DNA of 64,000 bases from Acanthococcus lagerstroemiae (lineage: Eukaryota; Arthropoda; Insecta; Hemiptera; Eriococcidae). The stretch is taken from positions 34,059,312-34,123,311 of the forward strand of contig CM063113.1 of the NCBI GenBank assembly GCA_031841125.1. Direction: 5' to 3'. This document shows positions 49,115 to 58,785 of the stretch, piece by piece; the stretch's first letter is position 1; each line of letters begins with the position of its first letter. Position numbers and translations under genes: made by a program. The notes beneath the pieces were generated by a model, which saw nothing but the letters and a program-made list of their open reading frames with translations, was not told where the DNA came from and ran no database searches.

Positions 49115-50150
49115 AAACCAAAAATAATTTATTTTTTATAATTAACAAATTTTCCAAAAAAAGTTTTTTTTGTCATTTTATAATCCAATTAAAAACTTTA
49201 CCCAATTTGAAGGGGTTTTTTAAAATTCCCTGTAAAAACCCCTTTTTTACCTCGTCCATTTTTTGTAAAAAAATTTTTTTTTTCCCCTTAAATTTTCCCC
49301 CCCAAAACCCCTATTCCCCTTGAAAAGGGGAAAGAAATAATTTTTAAAAAAAAATTTTTTTTTTTAAAATTTTTATTTACGGGCCCGGGTTAAAAAATGA
49401 AAAAAGAAATTTTTTCCTAAATTTTTTTAAGGGGAAAAAATTTTTACTTTTGGCTGGGTCAAAGGGGGCCCCCCGAGTATTTGGAATAATAAAAACAAAT
49501 TTTAAAAAAATTGGGGAAAAATTTTATTAATTTTTGAAAATTTTTAAAAAAAAATTTTTTTAGGGTTTGTGTACAATTTTCCCTTTTAAAATTTTTTAAA
49601 AGATAAAAAACCCGGGTAACATTTTTAAAAATAAATATAAAAAAACCCCGGGGTTTAAAAAAGTAATTAAAGTCGGGAAAAAATTTTTTTTCCCCCAAAA
49701 ATTAGAGAAAGGGAAAGTGATTGGGGTAGGTTTTTTGGCATTTAAAAATTTTGTTTTAAAAAAATTGAATTTCGGGTTTTCCTGCGTTAAAAACTCTTCT
49801 TCGAAGGGGGGTTTTTTAAAAAGTGCATTTTAAAATAGAAATGATTTAAACAAATTGATTTTTTAAAATTTTTTGGTTCGAGAAACATTTTGGTCCCTTT
49901 CTTTTTTTTATTTTCCTTTTTTTCGGTGTCTTTTCGTTTAAAAATTTGGATTTTATAGAAAGGAAAAAATAGGAAAGGTTTAAATCGGGAGATCTTGGGT
50001 CAAAGCCCTATTTTTTTGGATTCAAAACCCCTGGGGTTAAATTGGGGGGGGGGGGTTAGGTTTAAAAAAATTTTAAAAAACCCCCCCAAAAGGAAAAAAT
50101 AAAAAAGACAAAAAATGGGGGGTTTTTTATTTTGCAGCTGTTTTTTGATC
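49115..50150. other. Homopolymer-inflated block, probable assembly or consensus defect
   Basis: For about 1 kb almost every base occurs in runs of 3-12 (aaaaaaaaattttttttttt, ggggccccccgag, cccggggtttaaaaaag), a texture seen nowhere else in the window. Normal texture returns near 50150-50200. Two convergent genes lose their 3' exons at its edges: GOSR1 from the left and VPS29 from the right. The pattern suits low-accuracy long-read sequence inserted by gap filling without polishing, but I cannot prove the cause from sequence alone. No reading frame in it should be trusted. Confidence 0.75.
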
Positions 50151-50898
50151 TTTAAAGTAACCCATACCCCAGTTTTGATTAATACTTAATATCCCTAGTT
50201 TCCCCAAGAATTTGGTCCGGCAGATCAACATAGTCATGGAAAATTCAGGCATCCGTGATGACATCATTTCAAGCGAATCAAAGCCGAATTAATCATTCAG
50301 CGTTTTTCCGATCAACATAGGGTAAAACCCTTCAGTCGACGCGCTCAAACATCCTGGACCTAACGGATTATTTAGTTATTTTATGTCAATTTACTAAGTT
50401 ATCAGCCATAACTTAGGTTGCTCGAACATTTGTTGATGGTCAGATAATAAAATATTACATATATTCGGTACTTTATGCCATATCCCTGTGATTAAAGAAT
50501 ATTTATAGCTATTATCAATTTCAATTTTACTGTAGCTATTCGAGCCAATATGTAAGTGTATAAGAATGTATCATAACGCAGAATTATTTGTGAAAGTTTG
50601 TAAACAATAACAGATCTAATTAATACTATTTTCAAACTATACAGATGTTCGATCAGATAAAGTTATTTCGTTAACATCAGTGTGATAAATATGCACCGTA
50701 ATATATACGAAACAACAGGGAGAATCCACAATTAGCAAACTGAAGTAAGTAAATTTATTTCAGTATAACATCGCTTTCGTGATTTGAGTTATTGGTAGTT
50801 CATATTCTGAAATAAAGAAATACTGCGATAAAGCACATTTTATCCAACTCGTATAACCATAAATTAATATGGATATCAGAGAGGAAAGAAACGCTTAC
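50151..50898. other. Spacer between the corrupted block and the VPS29 exon
   Basis: Ordinary AT-rich sequence. I looked for the remaining VPS29 exons on the minus strand (the region encoding LIHGHQ and ISGHTHK) and for the GOSR1 SNARE exon on the plus strand, and found neither. Confidence 0.45.
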
Positions 50899-51090
50899 TT
50901 CATCGAAGTCGCCTCGTACAACATGCACATCATTGGAAATGGTTTTGAGGAAGTCATATGAATCCTTCGTGCATAGGTTTCCGGTACAGAGAATGTGTTG
51001 CACTTTGCTGGGACTCAACAGTTTCTTAAATTGAATGGGGAGGCCGCTGGAACGGTGAGGGATGTGCAGATCGCCAATAACTAAGACCAA
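50899..51090 (-). CDS. Vps29: VPS29 retromer subunit, one exon of a partial gene
   Basis: VPS29 is the metallophosphoesterase-fold scaffold subunit of retromer, which recycles receptors from endosomes to the Golgi. This exon (acceptor tatttcag at 51091, donor gtaagc at 50898) encodes 64 residues nearly identical to animal VPS29: [20 protein letters not shown], then [20 protein letters not shown], then [20 protein letters not shown] and DFDE. It includes the GDLHIPHR and GN motifs of the fold. The start codon must lie in an upstream exon. An ATG followed directly by GT at 51234-51232 would give the usual MLVLV start with a 141-nt intron, but that donor (gttcgt) is weak, so this is only a candidate. 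The C-terminal two thirds (about 115 aa, with the LIHGHQ and SGHTHK motifs) are missing and would be expected in or beyond the corrupted block at 49.1-50.15 kb. Confidence 0.94.
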
Positions 51091-51617
51091 CTGAAATATC
51101 ATGTCGAATGAGAAAATTACAATTAATTAAATCGCAGTATTTTTATAGCCTGCAACGATTTCGTTATGTTGTGCTGGTAATCAATACGGTAACTAGGAAT
51201 TAATACAAGTATTTTGAAAAAGAATACGAACCATTCTGGGTTGTTAGAACTGATTCTTGTTTTAATTCAACATAATAACGAAAAAAACACGGGCGGCTAC
51301 TTTATTAAAAGATAAAATTGACTAGTGCCTCTGGTTATCTCATCAAGTTTTCCACATTCATAAATAATGAATTATGAAATGAATGTAGGCGAAGAGCTAC
51401 GATAGTACGATAGGCTATCACGCTATCAGTACAGTAGTCAGTACGTATTACATAGAGCTTATAATCGTGTTAGATTGGGAAAAGGAAGTACACTGTTGGT
51501 GTGTTGGTTCTTTTCGTTGTACGTTGTACAAACGAGAGCGCCTGTAACGAACAACAAAAACAACAACAACGAATTATCAACAGTTCTAGAGGGGTGCGCG
51601 TCTGCGCGGTGTCGAAT

Positions 51618-51692
51618 CGGCGACATGTCGCGATTCGCGAACAAACTTAAATGTAGACGGGCATTTAAAAGTTTGTTCGCGACATGTCGCCG
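51618..51692. repeat. Imperfect hairpin, CGGCGACATGTCGCG
   Basis: The left arm, cggcgacatgtcgcgattcg then cgaacaaacttaaatg, pairs with the right arm, catttaaaagtttgttcgc then gacatgtcgccg, over an 8-base loop. The arms differ mainly by a 6-7 nt indel. Each arm contains the perfect palindrome cgacatgtcg. It looks like a very short foldback element. It lies about 0.5 kb upstream of the VPS29 exon. Confidence 0.75.
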
Positions 51693-51949
51693 ACCCCAAA
51701 CCGGCTACTCGATCTGTGTTTATGATTTTATGACACCGAACACCGATTTCAAATGAAATGAAAATAGGAAGAAGAATATCGAACTTTGTCTTCTTGCTCC
51801 AGCTCATAGGCTTTCTGTGCAGTAAAAGAGAAATGTTTGAATGTTTGAATTGATAGGGGACTTCGTTAGAACAATAATGTCAACTAGTTTCAAGAATGGA
51901 GTTTCAGGTGAGTCAATCAACTGAGTTAAAAATTATAGCGTTAGAAATG

Positions 51950-52890
51950 ATCTTACCTAATGGCATGAATAATGAAGATTGGTACCATATGAAGAGACCC
52001 AGTCGCTTATCACTTGAATGAGCTCAGCAATTAGCAAAAGTTCGAACAGATGCGAGAGTTCCTGATGTAATCTATGATTTTCACGGTACCTAAGTTGACA
52101 GATGCTGTAGAAGAATTTGACATATCTGAAGATTCTTGCGATCATCTGGTTTTAAGGTGATGATAGTGGGTTTTATTTGAATACTACAAAAGTTCGTGGC
52201 ATTGGCCTCAGAAGAGAAGCTCTACATAGGAAATATAGAGTGGTTCTAGATGTGATTCAGTCAGTGTTTTGGGTTGTGTGTTGGCTGGCAGAAACATAGC
52301 GCCCTTCATTATCTTCAAAAGTAAGGGAGTTCGACTATATACCGAACATGAGACAAAGCTCATCCAAATACTTGGTAACAGCTGCCGAAAATGGCTGGAT
52401 GGAAGAAGAAACTTTCTACGTATAACTAGTTTTGAACGAGTTTGTTCTCTTTGCTGTAGTCATAAGAGAAAAATATGACATAGGTACCAGACGATCATTA
52501 AATGATATTAATATTCGATGAGCATTTTTTAACTTAGGTACGTTAGTCTTTGATTGGTGTGTCTGCAGCAAAGGAGGTGTAACAAAATAGGTAGGAATCA
52601 CCTTTAGTTCGATTACCTGGTCATTTGACTGATTTGCTTCAGCTCTTCAGAGTAAAACCATATTTCTTCCCTTAAAGAACAAGTGGGACAATATTCTTGT
52701 TGAGTTCGAAAAAAAGAAAAAAAAAGGAAAGGGTTGAATACTTACGCGTTAGAAAAAATAAGCTTGCCAAGTTATTTGGGAAACCCTTGGGAAGTGTTCT
52801 TGCCCGCAGTGTTATGGTGGAAGGATCTGAATCCACTGGTCTGTATCCAGTTGATGAGAATAAGTTTCCGAAAGAAGTATAATTCAAAAG
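51950..52890 (+). pseudogene. Relic of a pogo-like (Tc1/mariner, DDE) transposase
   Basis: On the plus strand pieces in shifting frames follow the order of pogo/Tigger-type transposases: MKRPSRLSLE then AQQLAKVRTDARVPDVIYDF near 51990-52085, then VLGCVLAGRNIAPFIIFKSK near 52263-52322 (the 'VL.CV.A.G..LPPLIIFKGK' block of the DDE domain). Near the end come KLAKLFGKPLGSVLARSVMV and EGSESTGLYPVDENKFPKEV at 52762-52880, the typical 'FRKTGIYPFNP' end block. Several in-frame stops (for example in the first block) and frameshifts show it is dead. Confidence 0.75.
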
Positions 52891-54138
52891 ATTTGAAAAA
52901 ATACGAACAAAAGATTATTTTATGTGGAACGCCCAGCCTAATGCAAACTGTTACATTGCCTGGAATGTTTTAAACTCCATTGAACATTTCTCCTCCATGG
53001 TGAGTCTTTATCATTGGCTAACCCACTGCTCTTTTCAGACAATAGTCAGTTGTTGTTCCCAAAATCACCACTTCTTAATTTCGAAAGAAAATGTCATTGA
53101 CTTGAGAGTAGTAGTGTGGCAAAATTCGTCCAAAAAGAAAGAGGAAGAAGTGAAGATCTGTAGTTCAAGTTCTTGCAAGTGCTTTGAAACCAAATAAACT
53201 TATATCAAACTTGGAACCAGCTGAAAAGAAACAAGCAGCTCTGCTGCACGAGAATGGTCGATCGGCTCTCGGCTGGAAAATAGAGGTATGCTCCGTACAA
53301 TTCGATGGATTAGTGCAAAAAGGAGGTGCATCCATTTTGGTGGGAAAATGAGGATTTGATATGATGATGACACTCGGAATATTCCTGTATTATAACATGC
53401 ATATGAATCGGGTGAGTACCACTAAGTTTTCATTTCTCTAAAATACAGTATAAAGTTTTATTGGGACGTATCAGCAAAGTGGCTGACATCTGGTGGACCA
53501 ATGCAGAAGCTACGCAAACGGGATGAAATACATAGCGCACCATCTACTTCACAGATGGTGGCCAAAAATGGAAGTATACAAACGGGATGAAATACACTAA
53601 CGCTCCATCGCCGTGACGCGACCAAATAGATTAAGTACTCACAAATGAAGGTATTTCCGAATATTTCTTTGTAAATACAGGCGAAGTGGCGAAAGAGAAA
53701 CCTGAATAAATTTGCTGCTAAAAGCTATCACTTCTCATTATTCCAAAAACGTGAAAATTGTACCAATTAATTTATGCACATTCAGCAAAACTGGAAAAAA
53801 GTTGCCTGAAGTCATAGATTCCTCATTCGAATTTCTATTCTTATCATAACAAAATGCCGTTTTTCGAAAAGTAACGCTAGAGGACAACTAGCCGTGTATT
53901 TGTACTGAACTGTGACTCGGATCAATGAACACTACCAAAAACCACGCATGAAATGATCTGTGACTCAGATCATGCTGATTAAAAAGTTCAAAGAAGAAAA
54001 AGCGATTGCAATCGGCTCGGCTACTCGTAGCCGACCCTGAAAACAGACACGCCTCAACCTCATGAAGTATGGGGAGGTTTTAACTCGCGATGAAATTTTC
54101 GAAAGAATGACAGCAGCAGAATAGGGAGAGAGAAATAA
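52891..54138. other. Gene-free DNA downstream of the pogo-like relic
   Basis: Short frames only. Two direct repeats, each containing caaacgggatgaaatacac or similar, occur near 53516 and 53579. The words ggctcggctactcgtagccgaccctgaaa near 54012 match, in inverse, the tactagtagcc stretches near 33400-33460. Confidence 0.4.
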
Positions 54139-54478
54139 GATGAAGCTATTATGAGAGAAGAAAAAAGCGAATGCGGGTTCACAATAAGCTAGGAAAAAAT
54201 ATCCAAATAATTCAACCTAAAGAAAAACCAGTTGTTGAAGAGAAGACAACTGAAGAGACGCCGGCTGAAGAGAATTCCGGAAAGAAAGAAAAGTTTGGGG
54301 GGGATGAAGCAATTATGGGAGAAGGAGAAAAGCGAATGCAGATTCAAAATAAACTACGGAAGCCAGCTAGGAAAAATATCCAAGAAATTTAGCCCGATGA
54401 AAAACTAGTTGTTGAAGAGAAGACAACTGACGAGAGACCAGCTGGAGAGTATTCCGGAAAGAAAGAAAAGTTCATCTC
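54139..54478 (+). repeat. Two-copy tandem repeat, 164-bp unit, with coding-like sense
   Basis: The unit at 54139-54302 (gatgaagctattatgagag, then aaagcgaatgcgggttc, then gttgttgaagagaagacaac) is repeated from 54303 with about 15% differences. Both copies read as Glu/Lys-rich peptide (VVEEKTTEETPAEENSGKKE), but the frame is not kept through the second copy (stop at 54391). It could be the eroded acidic tail of a transposon protein. Confidence 0.7.
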
Positions 54479-55169
54479 AAAATGTCAAGATCCTTGCTGA
54501 AAAATCATTTCTTACTGAAAATGAAGAAATTCCTGGAAATTCACAAGTAAGTAGGATTCTTGTCTTTTGTAAATATTTTTCCGACCAAGTTGATTGCCTT
54601 TTTTTCTTCTTTTGTCTGCAGGTGAATGAAATGATAATATTGTAGATTCTGTGGTAGTGAGGCTACCATACAAAAAATGCGTTGGTGGAATGAAGTCCTT
54701 CATTGCAAAGATATTAAGAGCCAAAAGCGGCCATCTGTTTGCTTCTTTCTCAAAACCAATGGTCACAAAACAGTTTTCTGGTTATGTTTACTCCTATCCA
54801 GCAATTGTGGATGCGAGATGGGTATCTCCTCTGATCAAATATGTAAAAAAAAAAAAACTTGGACTGCCGCAAGTATACTTTACACTTAGCTTTTTTGTTT
54901 AAGGACATAGTATGGTCGCAACGTGGCTGCTTTGTTTTGAGTTAATTGTTATAATATGGCACTTCTTATACCTTATTTTATTTGCCTTCTGAAATTTATT
55001 TCCCAATAGAATTGCCTGTGTTTACATTTACCCGTATTTTGGGGGTTAGTTGCAAAAATGGTGTGCAGATAATTATACACAACTTATAATTCTCTCATTC
55101 TACCATCTCAGAGTAATATCAATAGTATGAATTGATTGCTTAAGCACACCAGTTCAGTAATATTCTGTT
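54479..55169. other. Gene-free stretch
   Basis: A plus-strand frame at 54651-54902 (starting codon GTG in the DNA) has no motif I recognise. The rest is AT-rich. Confidence 0.35.
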
Positions 55170-55370
55170 TTTAGGTTGCGCCAATTCACTTTCTTGTTTC
55201 TGTTGTCCATAGCGCTTTCGGCTGTTAGGCCATCTTCAATAGAGTTCCCACCGTTTCTTTTTGTTGGTCTTGTATTTATAGTAATGTGTAGTACTGTATG
55301 GTTGTCACACCCTAAAAATGGAATATTACCAAGTTCACTCCCACTCTAACATGGATACTACCCTACTTCT
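55170..55370. repeat. AGCGCT-family repeat, third copy
   Basis: Begins gcgccaattcactttcttg, then tgttgtccatagcgctttcg, and ends accaagttcactcccactc then taacatgga. The same blocks border the copies at 3815-4320 and 27088-27228. It lacks the second arm, so it is a half or solo form. Confidence 0.7.
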
Positions 55371-55534
55371 GACTGATAACTGAATCTCATTAAGAAATTA
55401 TAAAAAAATACAATACAAAATTAAAATCAAAATTGAAAGTGTTTACAATAATTAGAGTTGACCTGTGTACAATTAGAATTGACCTGATAAGGATCCAAGG
55501 GTTCAACTTTAAATAGAGGATAAAGAGAAGTGAA

Positions 55535-56330
55535 AATTCAAAAAAGAGTGAGACAAGGTTGCTGTTTGTCACCAGTACTGTTTATTCTTTTTATAGAAAA
55601 AGTAATTGGAGAAATGAATGAAAGAAAGTTAGACTAAGGAAAACATTAAAAGTTGGATGAAAAATTGAAAATAAAATATAAAATGAAGGTAAATAAGAAT
55701 AAAATGAAAGTAGGTAATGGTAATCAATAGATAGAAACAAAATCCAATAAATATGGAAATACAGGAAGTGAAGAAATAAAGGAGGCAAAGGAATTTACAT
55801 AGAAGAAATAAAATAATAATAAAGAGTAGAATAGAATAGGCCAAGAGAGCTTTATTTAGGGTAAATATAGATTTGGAAGTAAGACTGAGATTTCTTCGAA
55901 CGTATATTTGGAGTCTAGCACTGTATGATGTGAGACTTGGACAATAGGAACACAAGAAAGAAAAACAATGGATGCTTTCGAAATGTGGTGTTAGCGGAGA
56001 ATGTTAAATATCAAACGGGTAGAAAAGATTTTAGAAATCAAGAAGTATTGAGGCGAAGAAAAAGGAAAAAAGAAATTTGAAACATGTTTGTGAAGAGAAG
56101 AGTTAAGATGATAGCTCATATTATAAGACGTCCAGGGATACTATTATCACTGTTGGAGAGAATGGTTGAAGGAAAGAACTGGAAAGGGAGGCAAAGAATG
56201 AGCTATGAAGAGCAGATAATGAAGAATACCGGGTGTAAATCCTCAGAAATGAAAAGATCAGCCCATTGGGAGAGGGAAAGTGGGGAGATGTAACTTCCTA
56301 GTCGAGAGACTTAAGAAACATATCATCATC
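55535..56330 (+). mobile_element. C-terminal fragment of a LINE reverse transcriptase
   Basis: On the plus strand: KIQKRVRQGCCLSPVLFILF near 55540-55600 (reverse transcriptase 'RQGC.LSP.LF' motif), then a deleted or scrambled part, TYIWSLALYD near 55900, and TMDAFEMWC near 55970. From 56084 follows an open stretch: VKRRVKMIAHIIRRPGILLS, then LLERMVEGKNWKGRQRMSYE, then EQIMKNTGCKSSEMKRSA. The FADD catalytic segment is missing. The end block matches that of the LINE at 25.1-27.7 kb (RPPGIISLLLEGKLEGKNW), so it is the same family in opposite orientation. Stops and frameshifts are present. Confidence 0.8.
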
Positions 56331-56469
56331 ATCGTGCTTAATATGTACAACAACATGTGGGGAGAGGAAGTAATAAAACGAGAACGGAGTAACCAACTGG
56401 ACGAAACTTGCATAGGAAAAAATGTGCGTCACCGTCGAACTGGTGGAGGTAAACAAACGTAGTGTTGCC

Positions 56470-57860
56470 GAGTTACGGGACCATTCTTATATTATTACTT
56501 TTTAGACAGACTTTCGTACTGTACTTATAGTCCCAGTGTCTCAAGATCAAGTAGAAGTAATTCGATAACTAAAATTCACGCATTTTTTGTAATTTGCTCG
56601 CTGTGGTCGAAAAGCATCCGATATTCGATGTCGACTCTTTGAAATTCTTCGCACTTTCTCGGCGTGTTTTGTGAGTCGGCGATACGAGCCCCCGTCGATT
56701 ATCCTCGAGCTGATTTTACCCGAAAATACTGCCAATATTTGCCGTCATCGTGCGTCCAAAATAAATAAATTCTTCACCAGCGTCACGAGAGTTCATTTTG
56801 TTCTCGCATACCGAACGCTATTCGCAACATGTGATAGTTGTCGTTGCCACCCCCACGTTGCTTGTTAAATACAGAAGAAACTTATCGCGAAAAACAGAAC
56901 TCATTTCGTGATAGATTACCTACAATTATACTGCGAAAAATTAGAAATTCTGACGGAAAAAAAAGAAGAAAAAAAGGTAAACAGGGCGTGTTACAAGCGT
57001 GTATGTAGAAAATAACAGCATCGAAATGATCGGCAGATTAGTACAAAGAAGAGGAGACCGGGTCGGTTATAGTATTTTTAGAAAATATGGACGAACGTTA
57101 TTTTTGCATCAGTGCTTTCTCGAAGCTCCTATCAAGCATTTCATTTGTTTTGTGTGTATGTTTTCGCGCTCGACGCATGTGTTTTCAATTGAGAGTTGCG
57201 ACCGATCGCCCTCAGCGTATACGATCTCGCAGAAAGCTTTTTTTTTTTTCGCTGTTGCGCCGAGAATGAGATTACGTCGACCCTTTTTTCCATTTTAGGT
57301 AAGTCGGTTTTAAATCACCTTCGGAAGGTCTACTGCTCTTTCTTTCTCTATGGGCTGTCGTTAATCCTTGCCGATCTCGAAAAAGGCGCGATGATGAATG
57401 AGCGGCGAATACAAGAAGCATTTGCTGTGTGTATTTAAGGCCGTGCCCGAGCGTCTTCATCTCCAGCTCCATCTTCAGCTCCGGCGAGGATACAAAATTA
57501 TCCGCGAAGGTCGCCGGCTCATTAATTGGCGGCATTTTTTCTCCTTTCGCCCTGCTCTTGCTCCGGAACCTCGATCGTAATCTAGTAAACTGACGCTGGC
57601 GCGACGCAGAAGTGAAACCGTATCGGTTTTTGTGTTCCTCATGCGCTGCCAGTGCGACATGCCGCTGCCGATACCGGACCTCTCGTTTTTCATTAAACGG
57701 GCTTAATTTTCCGTTCGTCGACGGTTTAATTTTCATAAATAACGACGTCTTGTCGCCTGAACATGTAAACGGGAACAAGGGTTACAGCCCTCGACGATAA
57801 TTGAAACGAGTTCAGGAGGCTCGTCTCGGCCTTGCCGTCGCTTATTTTAATGACAATATA
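56470..57860. promoter_or_regulatory. CG-richer unique block, candidate promoter or first exon
   Basis: This stretch is less AT-biased than its neighbours and rich in CG dinucleotides (gtcggcgatacgagcccccg, gatcgcc, cgtcgacggtttaatttt). Apart from a CTCCAGCTC-like run near 57460 it has no repeat structure. Long frames on both strands overlap (for example 57778-57272 minus, which has no ATG at its start) but none resembles a known protein. A good donor site (ttttag|gtaagtcgg) lies at 57299. I infer the 5' region of a gene, possibly plus strand with coding exons beyond the window. Confidence 0.35.
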
Positions 57861-58582
57861 TACTTTCCAAGTCCGATAGTCTTATTCTGCTCGGTACAGC
57901 CCTTCACGTAATTTCGATACTACAGTTCATTTCTTGTTGCGAAGTGCACTTGGATTGTAAATTGGGTGTATTTGTACATCTGACGCCAGCCAGTTGTAGG
58001 GGCGAAATGGGACCAGACCGGGACATCGGAGGGAAATCAGTTTTCAGGTCACCACTGTAACAATCGCAAGCCAATACCTCCTCTTTCGCCACTCCTTATC
58101 CACGGGAAAAAGTTGAAAAAATAACATTCTTCATCGTAATTGTTATATTTCTTATGTATCCCTTTCATTGCCACTCCAATCCTAGTTTCTACTCTTCCCA
58201 ACCAAAAAAAGTTTGAAAGAGTAACAAATATCATTTCTTAAAACACTGTCTACAATTTTCACTGTTCTTCTGAAAAGTAATGAAAGTCGACGAAATTTTA
58301 TTGACTCTGCATAAAAACTGGACTTTTTAAGAAAACAATTTTTGCGGTTTTCATGTGAGTGTTTGAATGCGGAAGAATAAAATTTTTTGTAATTCCATTT
58401 TTGTGGATGATGAGGGGTCGAAAGTCACATCAGGCGTGGAAACTTGGAATTTTCCCATGTAGTGATCGAAGTTTTTTCTAACCACGGTGGTATAAAGAAT
58501 TTAAATGAGAAGCTGAGAGGGAGGAGTTAAACATTATAACAGCAAAACATAACATTTTTCGATTCAGAATTGCAAGCGTAAC
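57861..58582. other. Gene-free stretch
   Basis: AT-rich sequence without recognisable frames, repeats or RNA genes. Confidence 0.35.
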
Positions 58583-58720
58583 ATGGTGTGGTGGAACGTA
58601 TGGCGATGCACGCATGCCAAAGTGGCCCTTAAGACACCGCACCCCCAGCACCGAAAACTATCATTTCGGACATCGTATCAGTGCCGAGGAGAACGCTTTG
58701 GGGCCGAGCCCGAGCCCCCA
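58583..58720 (+). repeat. Interspersed GCGATGCACGC repeat, copy 3
   Basis: Reads atggtgtggtggaacgtatg, then gcgatgcacgcatgccaaag, then tggcccttaagacaccgcac, then ccagcaccgaaaactatc and cgtatcagtgccgagg. It matches copy 1 (6231-6335, minus) over at least 110 bp. It lies 66 bp from the large foldback element. Confidence 0.75.
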
Positions 58721-58785
58721 TATGTGTTTTAAGATGATTACGAAAAAACAATAATTATTTCATGTAGTGCTGAAGGAATCTCATA

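Noticed and set aside
49459..49698. Lys/Phe-rich open frame in the homopolymer block
   Set aside because: The frame is a by-product of A and T runs in sequence I regard as corrupted.
57272..57778. Long open frame of 168 codons on the minus strand
   Set aside because: It has no ATG at its beginning, no recognisable motif and overlaps other open frames on the opposite strand. Its length is explained by the higher GC content there.
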